Below, piece by piece: positions 1 to 8,245 of a DNA stretch of 64,000 nt (the first letter of the stretch is position 1; each line of letters starts with the position of its first letter). The notes under the pieces were generated by a model, which did no database searches, was not told where the DNA came from, and was given only the letters and a program-made list of their open reading frames with translations. Source of the stretch: Intestinimonas massiliensis (ex Afouda et al. 2020). GTDB lineage: Bacteria; Bacillota; Clostridia; Oscillospirales; Oscillospiraceae. The translations under genes were made by a program, and so were the position numbers. The stretch spans positions 2,064,957 through 2,128,956 of the forward strand of contig NZ_LN869529.1 of assembly GCF_001244995.1 (NCBI RefSeq), given 5' to 3'.

Positions 1-5
1 CCTAT

Positions 6-45
6 GCAAAAAAACAGCGGCCCCGGACGAAGATCCGGGGCCGCT
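6..45 (-). terminator. Intrinsic terminator after the HtrA gene
   Basis: A perfect 12-bp stem (16-27 pairing with 34-45, 6-nt loop) lies just beyond the stop of the protease gene. On the minus strand it is followed by a run of seven T residues, the standard rho-independent layout. Confidence 0.9.
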
Positions 46-51
46 GCCCTT

Positions 52-1329
52 TTATTCCAGGCTGTACTGTTCCACCAGCTCCACCGTGATATCCAGGGTC
101 TCCCCTTCCCGCCAGAGGCAAAACCGGATGGTCTCCCCCACAGCCAGAGCGTTTTTCAGCTCCAGCAGGTCGTCGTTCACCGACAGCTCCACCCCATTGG
201 CGGACAGCAGCACATCGCCGGTGCGGATGCCCTGGGTCCAGGCATCGGACTTCTCCTCCACCTGCTCCACCCAGAGGCCGTGGTCCAGGCTTCGTCCGGT
301 TCTCTCTTCCGCGGTGAGAGGCCGGACGGTGATCCCCAGCATGGGCCGCCCCTTTACCACACCGTAGCCGATCAGATCGTCCACCACGGTCTTGGCCGTC
401 CGGGACGGGATGGCGAAGCCCAGCCCCTCTACCGTGGAGTTGTAGGCCATCAGCTTCATGTTGGTGATGCCGATGACCTGACCCATGTCGTTGATGAGCG
501 CGCCGCCGGAATTGCCGGTGTTGAGGGCGGCGGTGGTCTGGAGCAGGGTCATCTGCCGGCCCTCCACCTCCATGTCCCGGTTAATGGCCGAGAGGATGCC
601 GTCCGTCATGGTGCCCCGCAGCTCCTCCCCCATGGGATTGCCGATGGCCACCACCACGTCCCCCACCTCCATCTGGTCGGAGTCGCCGAACTTGGCGGGC
701 GTCAGACCCTGAGCGTCGATCTTCAGCACCGCCAGGTCGGTGGCCGCATCGCTGCCCACCAGCAGGGCCTCGTACTGCCCGCCGTCCTCCAGCACCACAT
801 CCGCCCGAAAGCTGCCTTCAATGACGTGGGCGTTGGTGATGATGTATCCATCCGCGGACATCACCACGCCGGTGCCCTGGGCAATGCCCTGTCCGGTGGC
901 GGCCCGGATAAAGACCACCGAGGGGCTCACCTTTTTATAGATGTCCTGAAAGCTCATAGCCGCCTCCGCGGGCCGCTCGGCCAGGGTGAGGACCGTGCCG
1001 TCCCCGGTGGGGGCCCGCCGGAGCTCCGGCGCGGGCACCAGCTCCACGGAGGGCTGCCTGACGCCGGGCTGTCCCTGGACGGTTCCGGGCAGCAGCGCCT
1101 CCAGAGCCACGGGCTGGGCCCGCAGCGCCAGCAGCACCGCCGTCCCGCCCAGCAGCAAAGACAGTACGGCCAGCAGGGTGGCCGCTCCCCGCTCGGAACG
1201 GTCTTTCTTCCGCCGCGGCGGGGCGGCCGGCGCCTCCGGCGGGGCGGTCGGTTCCGGCTCTGCCGCGGGCAGGACCGCTGTCGTCCCGGCGGGGTCGTCC
1301 TGAGGCGTGTGGTCATAGTAATAAAGCAT
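52..1329 (-). CDS. HtrA/DegP-like membrane-anchored serine protease
   Basis: A 425-residue S1C-family protease for quality control of exported proteins at the outer face of the membrane. A proline-rich cytoplasmic N-terminus is followed by one membrane segment near residues 50-70. The trypsin-like domain carries the triad in NAHVIEG (His), TDLAVLKID (Asp) and TGNSGGAL (Ser). A single PDZ domain occupies roughly the last 100 residues. The ATG at 1329 has the ribosome site aggaggt. The gene lies downstream of a two-component pair on the same strand, an arrangement often seen for envelope-stress or cell-wall operons. The usual intergenic distance from the kinase has been expanded by a repeat insertion (see 1351-1643). 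Family assignment is firm; the substrate is unknown. Confidence 0.93.
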   Translation of the reverse strand: MLYYYDHTPQDDPAGTTAVLPAAEPEPTAPPEAPAAPPRRKKDRSERGAATLLAVLSLLLGGTAVLLALRAQPVALEALLPGTVQGQPGVRQPSVELVPAPELRRAPTGDGTVLTLAERPAEAAMSFQDIYKKVSPSVVFIRAATGQGIAQGTGVVMSADGYIITNAHVIEGSFRADVVLEDGGQYEALLVGSDAATDLAVLKIDAQGLTPAKFGDSDQMEVGDVVVAIGNPMGEELRGTMTDGILSAINRDMEVEGRQMTLLQTTAALNTGNSGGALINDMGQVIGITNMKLMAYNSTVEGLGFAIPSRTAKTVVDDLIGYGVVKGRPMLGITVRPLTAEERTGRSLDHGLWVEQVEEKSDAWTQGIRTGDVLLSANGVELSVNDDLLELKNALAVGETIRFCLWREGETLDITVELVEQYSLE

Positions 1330-1350
1330 AGGGACCTCCTGTGTGGCGGC

Positions 1351-1643
1351 TCAGGCCAGCGTCAGCGTAAAGGTAAATTCGGTCACCCCATTTTCGCTGG
1401 TGACAGAGATGTTTGGCCCATCCGACTGCCTCGGATGGGGGCCCTGTTCTTTCTTCCTCGGGACGAATGAATCGTCCCTGCGGCAAGGGCTTGGACTCCC
1501 GTCCAAACCCTTGTGCGCGGCAGATCGCCGCGTCCCCGCTGCGCGGGTGCCGAAAAACATCTCCCCGGCCTTCCCACCCTCAGGCCAGCGTCAGCGTAAA
1601 GGTAAATTCCGTCACCCCATTTTCGCTGGTGACAGAGATGTTT
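1351..1643. repeat. 64-bp direct repeat flanking a chain of five hairpins
   Basis: Positions 1351-1414 and 1580-1643 are identical except for one base. They hold the last 21 codons and the stop of the histidine-kinase gene. Between them are about 165 bases with five consecutive stem-loops: 1417-1425/1431-1439, 1460-1466/1472-1478, 1487-1496/1501-1510 (one mismatch), 1516-1521/1527-1532 and 1535-1539/1543-1547. The kinase ends intact in the right copy; the left copy is a redundant 3' end just ahead of the protease ribosome site. The layout is that of a structured element inserted with a long duplication that leaves the host gene unbroken. I cannot name the element. Confidence 0.85.
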
Positions 1644-3043
1644 TCTTTGTGGTTGTCCAGAATGGTCTTGACGATATACAGCCCCAGCCCCACGCCCTCC
1701 CGGTCCTCGCTGCGGGAGTGATCGGTCTTGTGGAAGCGGTCAAAGACCAGCGCCAGCTCCTCCGGAGGGATGGTCTCACCCACATTGCGCACCGAGATGT
1801 AGGCCTTTCCCCCTTTGGCCGCCACGCCGATGCCCAGGGTCTCTCCCTCGGCGGAGAACTTGATGGCGTTATCCAGCAGATTGTAGCACACCTGCGTGAT
1901 AGCGTCCGGATCCCCCCACACCTTGACGGGCTCCTCGGGGAGCTGGGTGTCCACGTCCAGATGGCGGGAATTGATCTTGCCCTCCAGGCTCACCAGCACC
2001 CGCAGCATGATCTCGCTGACGTCGAACTGCTCCTGGGCGGTCACGTGCTCGGCCGACTGAAGGCGGCTCAGGTCCAGCATCCGGCGCACCAGGCGGGACA
2101 GCCGCCGGGTCTCGGAGGAGATGGTCTTGAGGGCGGCCTCCTGCTTTTCCGGCGGGACGGTGCCGTCCAGGATGCCGTCGGCAAAGCCGGCGATGGTGGT
2201 CATGGGGGTCTTGAGCTCATGGGAGATGTTGGCCACGAATTCGCTGCGCCGGGCCTCGGACTTGGCCAGGGAGTCCGCCATGGCGTTGAAGGCGGTGGCC
2301 AGCTCCCCCACCTCGTCGCAGCGTTCGCAGGAGCCGCTCACCCGCACGTCGAACTCCCCGTGGCCAAACTTGCGGGCGGCCTCGGCCATCTCCTTCAGGG
2401 GCTTGGTCTGCCGCAGAGAGGTGACCGAGCTGGTGATAAAGGCGATGAGCAGCACCACGATGGAGGTGAAGAAAAAGATGCTGGCGAAGGCCCGCCACAT
2501 CTCAGTCAGGCTGGCAGTCTCGGCGGCCACAAAGACCATGCCGAACAGCTTATCCTGCACCACCAGGCCCTGGCCGGTCTTAAAATCAATGGTCTGCACC
2601 AGGATGGGGGTCCCGGCCACGAACCGCTTTTCCGGAAAGATGCCCCCCAGGTCGGTCATGCCGGAGTAGCTCCCGGTGGCGGCCACCTGGCTGACCATAT
2701 AGGAGGGCACCACGCCGCCGGCCAGGTTGGACCCGTCGCTGCCGTCGGAGGAATAAAAGATCAGGCCGTCGGTCTCGGTGACAATGACATAAGAGTCGGA
2801 GACCTTGGCCAGAGTGTCGATGTTGACGGCGTAATCGTTCTGCTGCCCCAGGGTGGTGGAGGCGGTGCTCAGGGAGCGCATAAAGGACTGGGCGATGTAC
2901 TTGGCGTTGTCCCCCAGGCTGTCCCGCTTCTCCTGGACGGCGTACTGGTAGGAGAGGGTGACGAAGGCGCCCCCCAGCAGGGCGAAGGAGATCAGAATGA
3001 CCCCCGCCATCAGCATAAATTGACGTTTATAGAGGCTTTTCAT
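1580..3043 (-). CDS. Two-component sensor histidine kinase (HAMP type)
   Basis: A 487-residue membrane kinase. Membrane helices lie at about residues 10-32 and 185-210 and enclose an extracytoplasmic sensor domain. A HAMP region follows, then a DHp domain with the phosphoacceptor box SHELKTP. The ATP-binding domain has an N-box (NLLDNAIKFS) and a G-box (GVGLGLYIVK). It should phosphorylate the response regulator encoded just upstream (3082-3771), with which it forms an operon on the minus strand. Overall length and domain order resemble PhoR/WalK-like kinases, but the stimulus cannot be read from sequence. Its last 21 codons are duplicated downstream. Confidence 0.93.
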   Translation of the reverse strand: MKSLYKRQFMLMAGVILISFALLGGAFVTLSYQYAVQEKRDSLGDNAKYIAQSFMRSLSTASTTLGQQNDYAVNIDTLAKVSDSYVIVTETDGLIFYSSDGSDGSNLAGGVVPSYMVSQVAATGSYSGMTDLGGIFPEKRFVAGTPILVQTIDFKTGQGLVVQDKLFGMVFVAAETASLTEMWRAFASIFFFTSIVVLLIAFITSSVTSLRQTKPLKEMAEAARKFGHGEFDVRVSGSCERCDEVGELATAFNAMADSLAKSEARRSEFVANISHELKTPMTTIAGFADGILDGTVPPEKQEAALKTISSETRRLSRLVRRMLDLSRLQSAEHVTAQEQFDVSEIMLRVLVSLEGKINSRHLDVDTQLPEEPVKVWGDPDAITQVCYNLLDNAIKFSAEGETLGIGVAAKGGKAYISVRNVGETIPPEELALVFDRFHKTDHSRSEDREGVGLGLYIVKTILDNHKENISVTSENGVTEFTFTLTLA

Positions 3044-3081
3044 GGGCGGCTGTTCCCCTTCTCTCGCGCATTCCGGCCCGT

Positions 3082-3771
3082 TCAGGCATTGACGGCCTCG
3101 AACTTATAGCCCACGCCCCAGACCGTCTTCAGGGACCACTGGTCGGAGATGCCCTCCAGCTTCTCCCGCAGCCGCTTGATGTGCACGTCCACCGTGCGGG
3201 AGTCGCCGAAGTAGTCGAAGCCCCACACCTCATCCAGGAGCTGATTGCGGGTGAACACCCGGTTGGGGGAGGCCGCCAGATGGTAGAGGAGCTCCAGCTC
3301 CTTGGGGGGGGTGTCGATGCGCCTGCCGTCCACCACCAGCTCGTAGGAATCCAGGTTGATGACCAGCTTATCAAAAGAGAGCTTCTTCTCGCTCTCGCCG
3401 TTCTCGGCGCCGTAACGGCGCAGCACGGCGTGGATGCGGGCCAGGACCTCCTTCATCTCAAAGGGTTTGACGATGTAATCGTCGGCGCCCCCCTCCAGGC
3501 CCTGCACCTTGTCGTTGGTCTCGCCCTTCGCGGTGAGCAGGATGACGGGGGTCTTGTCGGTCTCCCGGATCTTCTTGAGGACCGACCAGCCGTCCATGAC
3601 AGGGAGCATGATATCCAGCAGCACCAGCTCGGGGTGGAAGGAGCGGTACAGCTCCACCCCCTTGCCGCCGTCGGGAGCCACCTGGGTCTCGAAGCCCTCC
3701 TTCTCCAGATAGAGGTGGAGCAGCTCGGCAATGTTGTTGTCGTCCTCCACGATCAGGACCTTCCGGGCCAT
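3082..3771 (-). CDS. OmpR/PhoB-family response regulator
   Basis: A 229-residue transcription regulator. The N-terminal receiver has the acidic pair in VEDDNN, the phospho-Asp in VLLDIMLP, and the conserved Thr and Lys in LLTAKGE and IVKPF. The C-terminal winged-helix domain ends in the RTVDVHIKRLREKLE recognition region. I start it at the ATG at 3771, giving MARKVLIVEDD; an in-frame ATG eight codons earlier would add an atypical extension. A TATAAT-like hexamer (3832-3837 on the complement) lies upstream without a clear -35. The partner kinase follows immediately. Confidence 0.93.
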   Translation of the reverse strand: MARKVLIVEDDNNIAELLHLYLEKEGFETQVAPDGGKGVELYRSFHPELVLLDIMLPVMDGWSVLKKIRETDKTPVILLTAKGETNDKVQGLEGGADDYIVKPFEMKEVLARIHAVLRRYGAENGESEKKLSFDKLVINLDSYELVVDGRRIDTPPKELELLYHLAASPNRVFTRNQLLDEVWGFDYFGDSRTVDVHIKRLREKLEGISDQWSLKTVWGVGYKFEAVNA

Positions 3772-3873
3772 AATTTCACCAGCCTTTTCTCTCATTCGGG
3801 CGGAGCCGCCGCCCGCTTTGCTTTCTGCTCTATTATATCCGATTCCAGCCTGATTGGATGAATATTTTGTAAA

Positions 3874-5052
3874 TCAGCCCTTATGGTCGGCGTAGACGTG
3901 GTCCACGCTGACCACCGTATAATAGTTTCCCGGCAGGGCCTTGACCGCCGCGCCGATGGCCTCCTGGACCTGCTCGTCCTCCAGCCGGCAGTGGTAGGGC
4001 ACGGCCACGTCGAAGATAAGATTGGTGTGCTCGGGGCCGGCGGTCATGCGGAAGTCGTGGATGGTCATATCCGGATCGATTCGCCGGACCAGCTCGGTCA
4101 CCTGAGCCTTCAGGGCGTCGGTGCGGGGGTCGCCCACGGCGATGGGGTCCATATGGATGACCACCTCCACCCCCAGTTTCCGGCGCAGCTCCCGCTCCAG
4201 ATTGTCGATGACGTCGTGGATGGCGAGGATGTCGGCGTCCATGGGCACCTCGGCGTGGAGGGAGGCCATGCACCGGCCGGGGCCGTAGTCGTGGACCACC
4301 AGGTCGTGCATCCCCACGATCTCCGGCCGGCCCAGCACGGTCTCCTGGATGCCCCGGACCAGCCCCGGGTCGGGGCTCTGGCCCAGCAGGGGGTCCAGGG
4401 TATCCTTGGCCGCCCCCCATCCCGCCCGCAGGATGAACGCCGCCACCAGAATGCCCACCCAGCCGTCGATGTGCAGGTCGGCAAAGTGCCCCACCAGCGT
4501 GCCCAGCAGGACAGCGGAGGTGGCGGCGGCGTCGGAGAGGGAGTCGGTGGCTGTGGCCATCATGGCGGCCGAGCCGATGCGGCGGCTCAGGTTCCGGTTG
4601 AAGAAGAACATCCACAGCTTCACCAGAATGGAGGCGCACAGGATGCCCACCGACAGCCAGGAAAAGGCCACCTCCACCGGGTGGAGGACCTTCTCCAGGG
4701 AGGATTTGGCCAGCTCCAGGCCCACCACCAGGATGGCCACCGCCACGGCCAGGCCGGATAAGTATTCGATACGGCCGTGGCCGAAGGGGTGGTCGTCGTC
4801 GGCCCGCTTGGCCGCCATGCGGAAGCCCACCAGGGTGACCACGGAGGAACCCGCGTCGGACAGGTTGTTGAAGGCGTCGGCTGTGACGGCGATGGAGCCC
4901 GTCAGCACACCGGCGACAAACTTTCCCGCCGACAGCAGCAGATTGAGCACGATGCCCACGCCGCCGGACAGCAGGCCGTAGGCCTGCCGCACGGCGGGGT
5001 CCGAGCCGTCCTCCGGCCGCCGGATGCATCGTTGGACCAGCCAGTCTGTCAT
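3874..5052 (-). CDS. Cation diffusion facilitator (CDF) metal transporter
   Basis: A 392-residue inner-membrane exporter of divalent cations (Zn, Fe, Mn or Co type) driven by proton antiport. Metal-site motifs ADAFNNLSDAGSS and HPFGHGR are present with several hydrophobic segments. The cytoplasmic dimerisation domain follows, and the C-terminal part is longer than in minimal CDF proteins, as is usual for Firmicute members of about 390 residues. It ends 78 bases before the response regulator on the same strand. Metal specificity is not decided by the visible residues. Confidence 0.92.
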   Translation of the reverse strand: MTDWLVQRCIRRPEDGSDPAVRQAYGLLSGGVGIVLNLLLSAGKFVAGVLTGSIAVTADAFNNLSDAGSSVVTLVGFRMAAKRADDDHPFGHGRIEYLSGLAVAVAILVVGLELAKSSLEKVLHPVEVAFSWLSVGILCASILVKLWMFFFNRNLSRRIGSAAMMATATDSLSDAAATSAVLLGTLVGHFADLHIDGWVGILVAAFILRAGWGAAKDTLDPLLGQSPDPGLVRGIQETVLGRPEIVGMHDLVVHDYGPGRCMASLHAEVPMDADILAIHDVIDNLERELRRKLGVEVVIHMDPIAVGDPRTDALKAQVTELVRRIDPDMTIHDFRMTAGPEHTNLIFDVAVPYHCRLEDEQVQEAIGAAVKALPGNYYTVVSVDHVYADHKG

Positions 5053-5056
5053 ACCC

Positions 5057-5296
5057 TCACAGCTCCTTATACAGGGCGGGCGCGTCGTCCTTGCCCGCGT
5101 GCTCGCTGACGGCCAGCACCTCCACCCGGGTCACCCGCTCGCCGAAGCGGAACTCCAGGACATCGCCCACCTTCACATCATAGGAGGCCTTGACGCTTCT
5201 GCCGTTGGCGGTCACCCGCTGGCTGTCGCAGGCCTCGTTGGCCACGGTGCGGCGCTTGATGAGCCGGGACACCTTAAGCCATTTATCCAGTCTCAT
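5057..5296 (-). CDS. rqcP: S4-domain RNA-binding protein, RqcP/YabO type
   Basis: A 79-residue, nearly all-S4-domain protein beginning MRLDKWLKVSRLIKRR, the pattern of the YabO/Hsp15 group. In Bacillus subtilis RqcP acts with RqcH in ribosome quality control, aiding poly-alanine tailing on stalled 50S subunits. I chose the ATG at 5296, which sits eight bases from an aaggaga site; the ATG two codons earlier is too close to it. It follows HU, MazG and the SpoVB-like flippase, the same neighbourhood as yabM-yabN-yabO in Bacillus, which supports the symbol. Confidence 0.88.
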   Translation of the reverse strand: MRLDKWLKVSRLIKRRTVANEACDSQRVTANGRSVKASYDVKVGDVLEFRFGERVTRVEVLAVSEHAGKDDAPALYKEL

Positions 5297-5316
5297 AACC
5301 ATTCTCCTTGCATTGG

Positions 5317-5350
5317 ATTAAAAAGCGGCCCCGGGGTCCCCCGGAGCCGC
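5317..5350 (-). terminator. Terminator-like hairpin between HU and rqcP
   Basis: A GC-rich stem (5325-5350) is followed on the minus strand by five T residues. It would end most transcripts after the HU gene, keeping the abundant HU message separate from rqcP. Confidence 0.8.
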
Positions 5351-5373
5351 CACACTATCGCTTGCTGACCTGA

Positions 5374-5649
5374 TTACTTGGCCACGGCGTCCTTCAGGGC
5401 CTTACCGGGCTTGAACACGGGCACCTTGGAGGCGGGGATCTTGATGCTCTCCTTGGTCTTGGGGTTACGGCCGATGCGCTCGGCGCGCTTCTTCACCTCG
5501 AAAGCGCCGAAGCCCACCAGCTGCACCTTGTCCTCGTTGGCCAGGCACTCGACAATGGCCTCGATGGCGGCATTGATGGCGCTCTCGGTGTCCTTCTTGG
5601 ACAGACCAGACTTCTCAGCAGCGGCATTAATCAGTTCAGCCTTATTCAT
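5374..5649 (-). CDS. hup: HU-family DNA-binding protein
   Basis: A 91-residue histone-like protein beginning MNKAELINAAAEKSGLSKKD, with the conserved HU signature GFGAFEVKKRAERIGRNP. HU bends and compacts DNA as a dimer. The ATG at 5649 has a strong taggagga ribosome site; the longer frame starting at 5685 lacks one. It sits between mazG and rqcP and is followed by a strong terminator. Confidence 0.96.
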   Translation of the reverse strand: MNKAELINAAAEKSGLSKKDTESAINAAIEAIVECLANEDKVQLVGFGAFEVKKRAERIGRNPKTKESIKIPASKVPVFKPGKALKDAVAK

Positions 5650-5763
5650 GTGATAGTTCCTCCTAAAAAGATAGTCAGACGGCAACCAGGTCCCCGCCTA
5701 TATTACTTAAAGCGAAACACGACCGGTCTGGCTTGCTCCCCTCCGCCCGGCGCGGGTCTGCTT

Positions 5764-6558
5764 TTAAGCCTCATGCTCCTTGGCAGCATCCCATAGCTTG
5801 TCCATTTCGGCCAAAGTCATGTGCTCCAAGGCTTGTCCGCGCTCTGCGGCGGACTGCTCCACCTGCCGGAACCGCCGTGCGAACTTGTCGCAGGCCCCGC
5901 TCAGGGCGTCCTCCGGGTCCACCTGCACGAAGCGGGAGACGTTGACGGCGGCGAACAGCAAATCGCCCAGCTCCTCCTGGATGTTGGAGCCCTCCGCTAC
6001 GGCGGTCCTGAGCTCCTCCACCTCCTCGGAGAGCTTGTCCAGCGCACCGGAGACGTCCGGCCAGTCAAAGCCCGCCTTGCGGGCCTTTTTCTGGATCTTC
6101 TCCGCCCGCCACAGCCCGGGCAGGCTTCTGGCCACGGAGTCCACGCTGTCAGCGGCGGTCTCCTGATGCTTCTCCTTCCGCTTGAGCTCCTCCCAGTTCT
6201 GGAGGACCTCGCCGCTGCCGGAAACCGCCACATCCCCGAACACGTGGGGGTGGCGGTAGATGAGCTTTTTACAGATCCCGTCGGCTACCGCGTCCAGGTC
6301 GAAGCGGCCGGCCTCCTGCTCCATCCGGGCGTGAAAAACCACCTGGAGCAGCACATCCCCCAGCTCTTCCCGCAGATGCTCAGGGTCGTCCTCGTCGATG
6401 GCCTCAGCGGCCTCGTAGGCCTCCTCCAGGAGATTACGGCGAATAGAGTGGTGATCCTGTTCCCGGTCCCAGGGGCAGCCCCCGGGCTGGCGCAGGATGC
6501 GGACGATCTCCACCAGGTCCCTTACACCGTACGAATTCTTATACTGGAAATCTACCAT
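5764..6558 (-). CDS. mazG: MazG nucleoside triphosphate pyrophosphohydrolase
   Basis: A 264-residue protein with two MazG domains. The first carries LLEEAYEAAEAID and EELGDVLLQVVFHA, the acidic metal ligands that bind Mg and hydrolyse (d)NTPs to NMP and pyrophosphate. The second repeats the pattern in SEEVEELRTAV and EELGDLLFAAVN. The length is that of E. coli MazG rather than of the YabN fusion with a methylase domain. It lies downstream of the flippase gene in the conserved spoVB-mazG-hup-rqcP order. Confidence 0.94.
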   Translation of the reverse strand: MVDFQYKNSYGVRDLVEIVRILRQPGGCPWDREQDHHSIRRNLLEEAYEAAEAIDEDDPEHLREELGDVLLQVVFHARMEQEAGRFDLDAVADGICKKLIYRHPHVFGDVAVSGSGEVLQNWEELKRKEKHQETAADSVDSVARSLPGLWRAEKIQKKARKAGFDWPDVSGALDKLSEEVEELRTAVAEGSNIQEELGDLLFAAVNVSRFVQVDPEDALSGACDKFARRFRQVEQSAAERGQALEHMTLAEMDKLWDAAKEHEA

Positions 6559-6598
6559 ACTTCTCTACCTTCTGCAAGTTATTTTTTCACAAAAACCC

Positions 6599-8212
6599 TT
6601 AGAGCCGCAAAATTTTCGCAATTTTCTCGCCTTTTGGCATCAGGGACAGGTCATCTTTGGAAATAGCATGCAGCGCCACCACCAAAACAAAGTAGACCGC
6701 CACCCCCACGCCGATGGCGCCAAGAGCAGACAGGGTGTTGCCCAGAAAACGGTGGAGCAGGCCGTAGACCGCCCAGACCGCCGCGCCCATGACGGCCGCA
6801 GCCACCGTGGGCTTGATGAACACCCGGCTGTAGCTGGGCGCGGCTGGGATAACCCGCTTAATGAGGGCAAGCTCGGCCACGGCCACGATGACATAGCATA
6901 CCAGGGTGCCCACGGCGGCGCCCACGGCGCCCACGCTGCGCACCATGAAATTGTTTACGATGAGCTTGGCGGCGCAGCCGGCCACCATGATGACGATGGG
7001 CAGGTTGACAAAGCCGCTGGCCTGGAGCACCGAGTTGCACACCAGCATGATACACACGAAAATGGAGGCCACGCCCAGCAGCATCATGGACGGGTCGGCA
7101 ATGGCGTGGTCGGTGCCGGGGTAGAGCAGGTACATGATGGGGCTGGCCAGAGAGAGCAGCCCTATGCCGGCGGGCAGGGCCAGCAGCATACCGATGCGCA
7201 TGGAGGACTCGGCAATCCGTCCCGCCCCCACGAAGTCCCGCCGGGCCCGGCAGGCGGCGATGGCGGGGACCACGCTGGCCGTGATGGCCACCATGAAGGA
7301 GGAGGGCAGATTGTAGATGGTGATGGCCTTTTGATAGGCGCCGTAGGCCGCCACCACCGGGTCGGTGACCCCCGCCTGGTCATACCACTCGGCGGGCTGG
7401 GCCTGCAGGATGTCCCGAAGGATGTTCTGCACCTGGGCGGTGTCCAGCCAGGAGGTGATGGGAGTGACGGAGGCGCAGATCGTGATGGGCACGGCGATGA
7501 CCAGCAGCCGTCTGAGGATGGTGCCGTGGGCCTCCGGCTGGTCGTCCAGCCGCCCGATCTCCCGCCGGCGGCGGCCGATGTGGTCCAGGATCAGGTAGAT
7601 GAGGCAGATGCCCGCGCCGCTGGTGACACCGAAAATGGCCCCGGCGGCGGAGTCGGAGCTGGTCGCGCCGCGGCTGACCAGCAGCCAGGCCAGGGCCAGG
7701 CCGATGACCAGCTTGCCCAGGGCCTCGATAACCTGGGACACGGCGGTAGGGACCATGTTGGAGTGGCCCTGGGCGTAGCCCCGGAAGGTGGACAGTACGC
7801 AGACGAAGAAGCAGGCGGGCGCGATGGCCTGGACGGCGTGGACCGCCATGCCGTCGCCCTGGAGGTTGGCCAGCGGCTGGGCCAGGATGAACATGACGGC
7901 AAAACTCACCGCGCCCAGGAGGAAGAAGGTGACCAGGGCCACGTTAAACACCCGGTGGACCTGATTCCGCCGGCCCAGAGCGTTGGCCTCGGAGATGGTC
8001 TTGGACAGGGCCACGGGCAGGCCCGCGGTGGACACCATCAGCAGCAGGTTGTAGATGACATAGGCGTTGTTGAAATGGCCGAAGCCCTCGTCCCCCAAGA
8101 TATTGCCCAGGGGAATCTTGTAGATGGCCCCGATGATCTTGACGATGGCGATACCCGCCGCCAGGATGGCGGCTCCGCCGAAGAAGGTGCTCTTTTTTTC
8201 TTGTCTAGCCAA
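6599..8212 (-). CDS. SpoVB/YabM-like polysaccharide flippase (MOP superfamily)
   Basis: A 537-residue integral membrane protein with about 14 hydrophobic segments, of the MVF/MurJ-SpoVB branch of the MOP exporters. Members flip lipid-linked glycan precursors; SpoVB acts in spore cortex formation. The predicted start is TTG at 8212 (MARQEKKSTFFGGAAIL), with only a weak ribosome site. Gene order next to mazG, hup and rqcP matches Bacillus yabM-yabN-yabO and supports the SpoVB assignment over MurJ, but this is inference. Confidence 0.85.
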   Translation of the reverse strand: MARQEKKSTFFGGAAILAAGIAIVKIIGAIYKIPLGNILGDEGFGHFNNAYVIYNLLLMVSTAGLPVALSKTISEANALGRRNQVHRVFNVALVTFFLLGAVSFAVMFILAQPLANLQGDGMAVHAVQAIAPACFFVCVLSTFRGYAQGHSNMVPTAVSQVIEALGKLVIGLALAWLLVSRGATSSDSAAGAIFGVTSGAGICLIYLILDHIGRRRREIGRLDDQPEAHGTILRRLLVIAVPITICASVTPITSWLDTAQVQNILRDILQAQPAEWYDQAGVTDPVVAAYGAYQKAITIYNLPSSFMVAITASVVPAIAACRARRDFVGAGRIAESSMRIGMLLALPAGIGLLSLASPIMYLLYPGTDHAIADPSMMLLGVASIFVCIMLVCNSVLQASGFVNLPIVIMVAGCAAKLIVNNFMVRSVGAVGAAVGTLVCYVIVAVAELALIKRVIPAAPSYSRVFIKPTVAAAVMGAAVWAVYGLLHRFLGNTLSALGAIGVGVAVYFVLVVALHAISKDDLSLMPKGEKIAKILRL

Positions 8213-8245
8213 TGGGCTGCACAGCCTTTCGCATGGATTGGAGCC

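Noticed and set aside
3850-3873. CTGATT/AATCAG inverted repeat after the CDF gene as terminator
   Set aside because: Short arms, long loop and no T-run; it could equally be a regulator site or chance.
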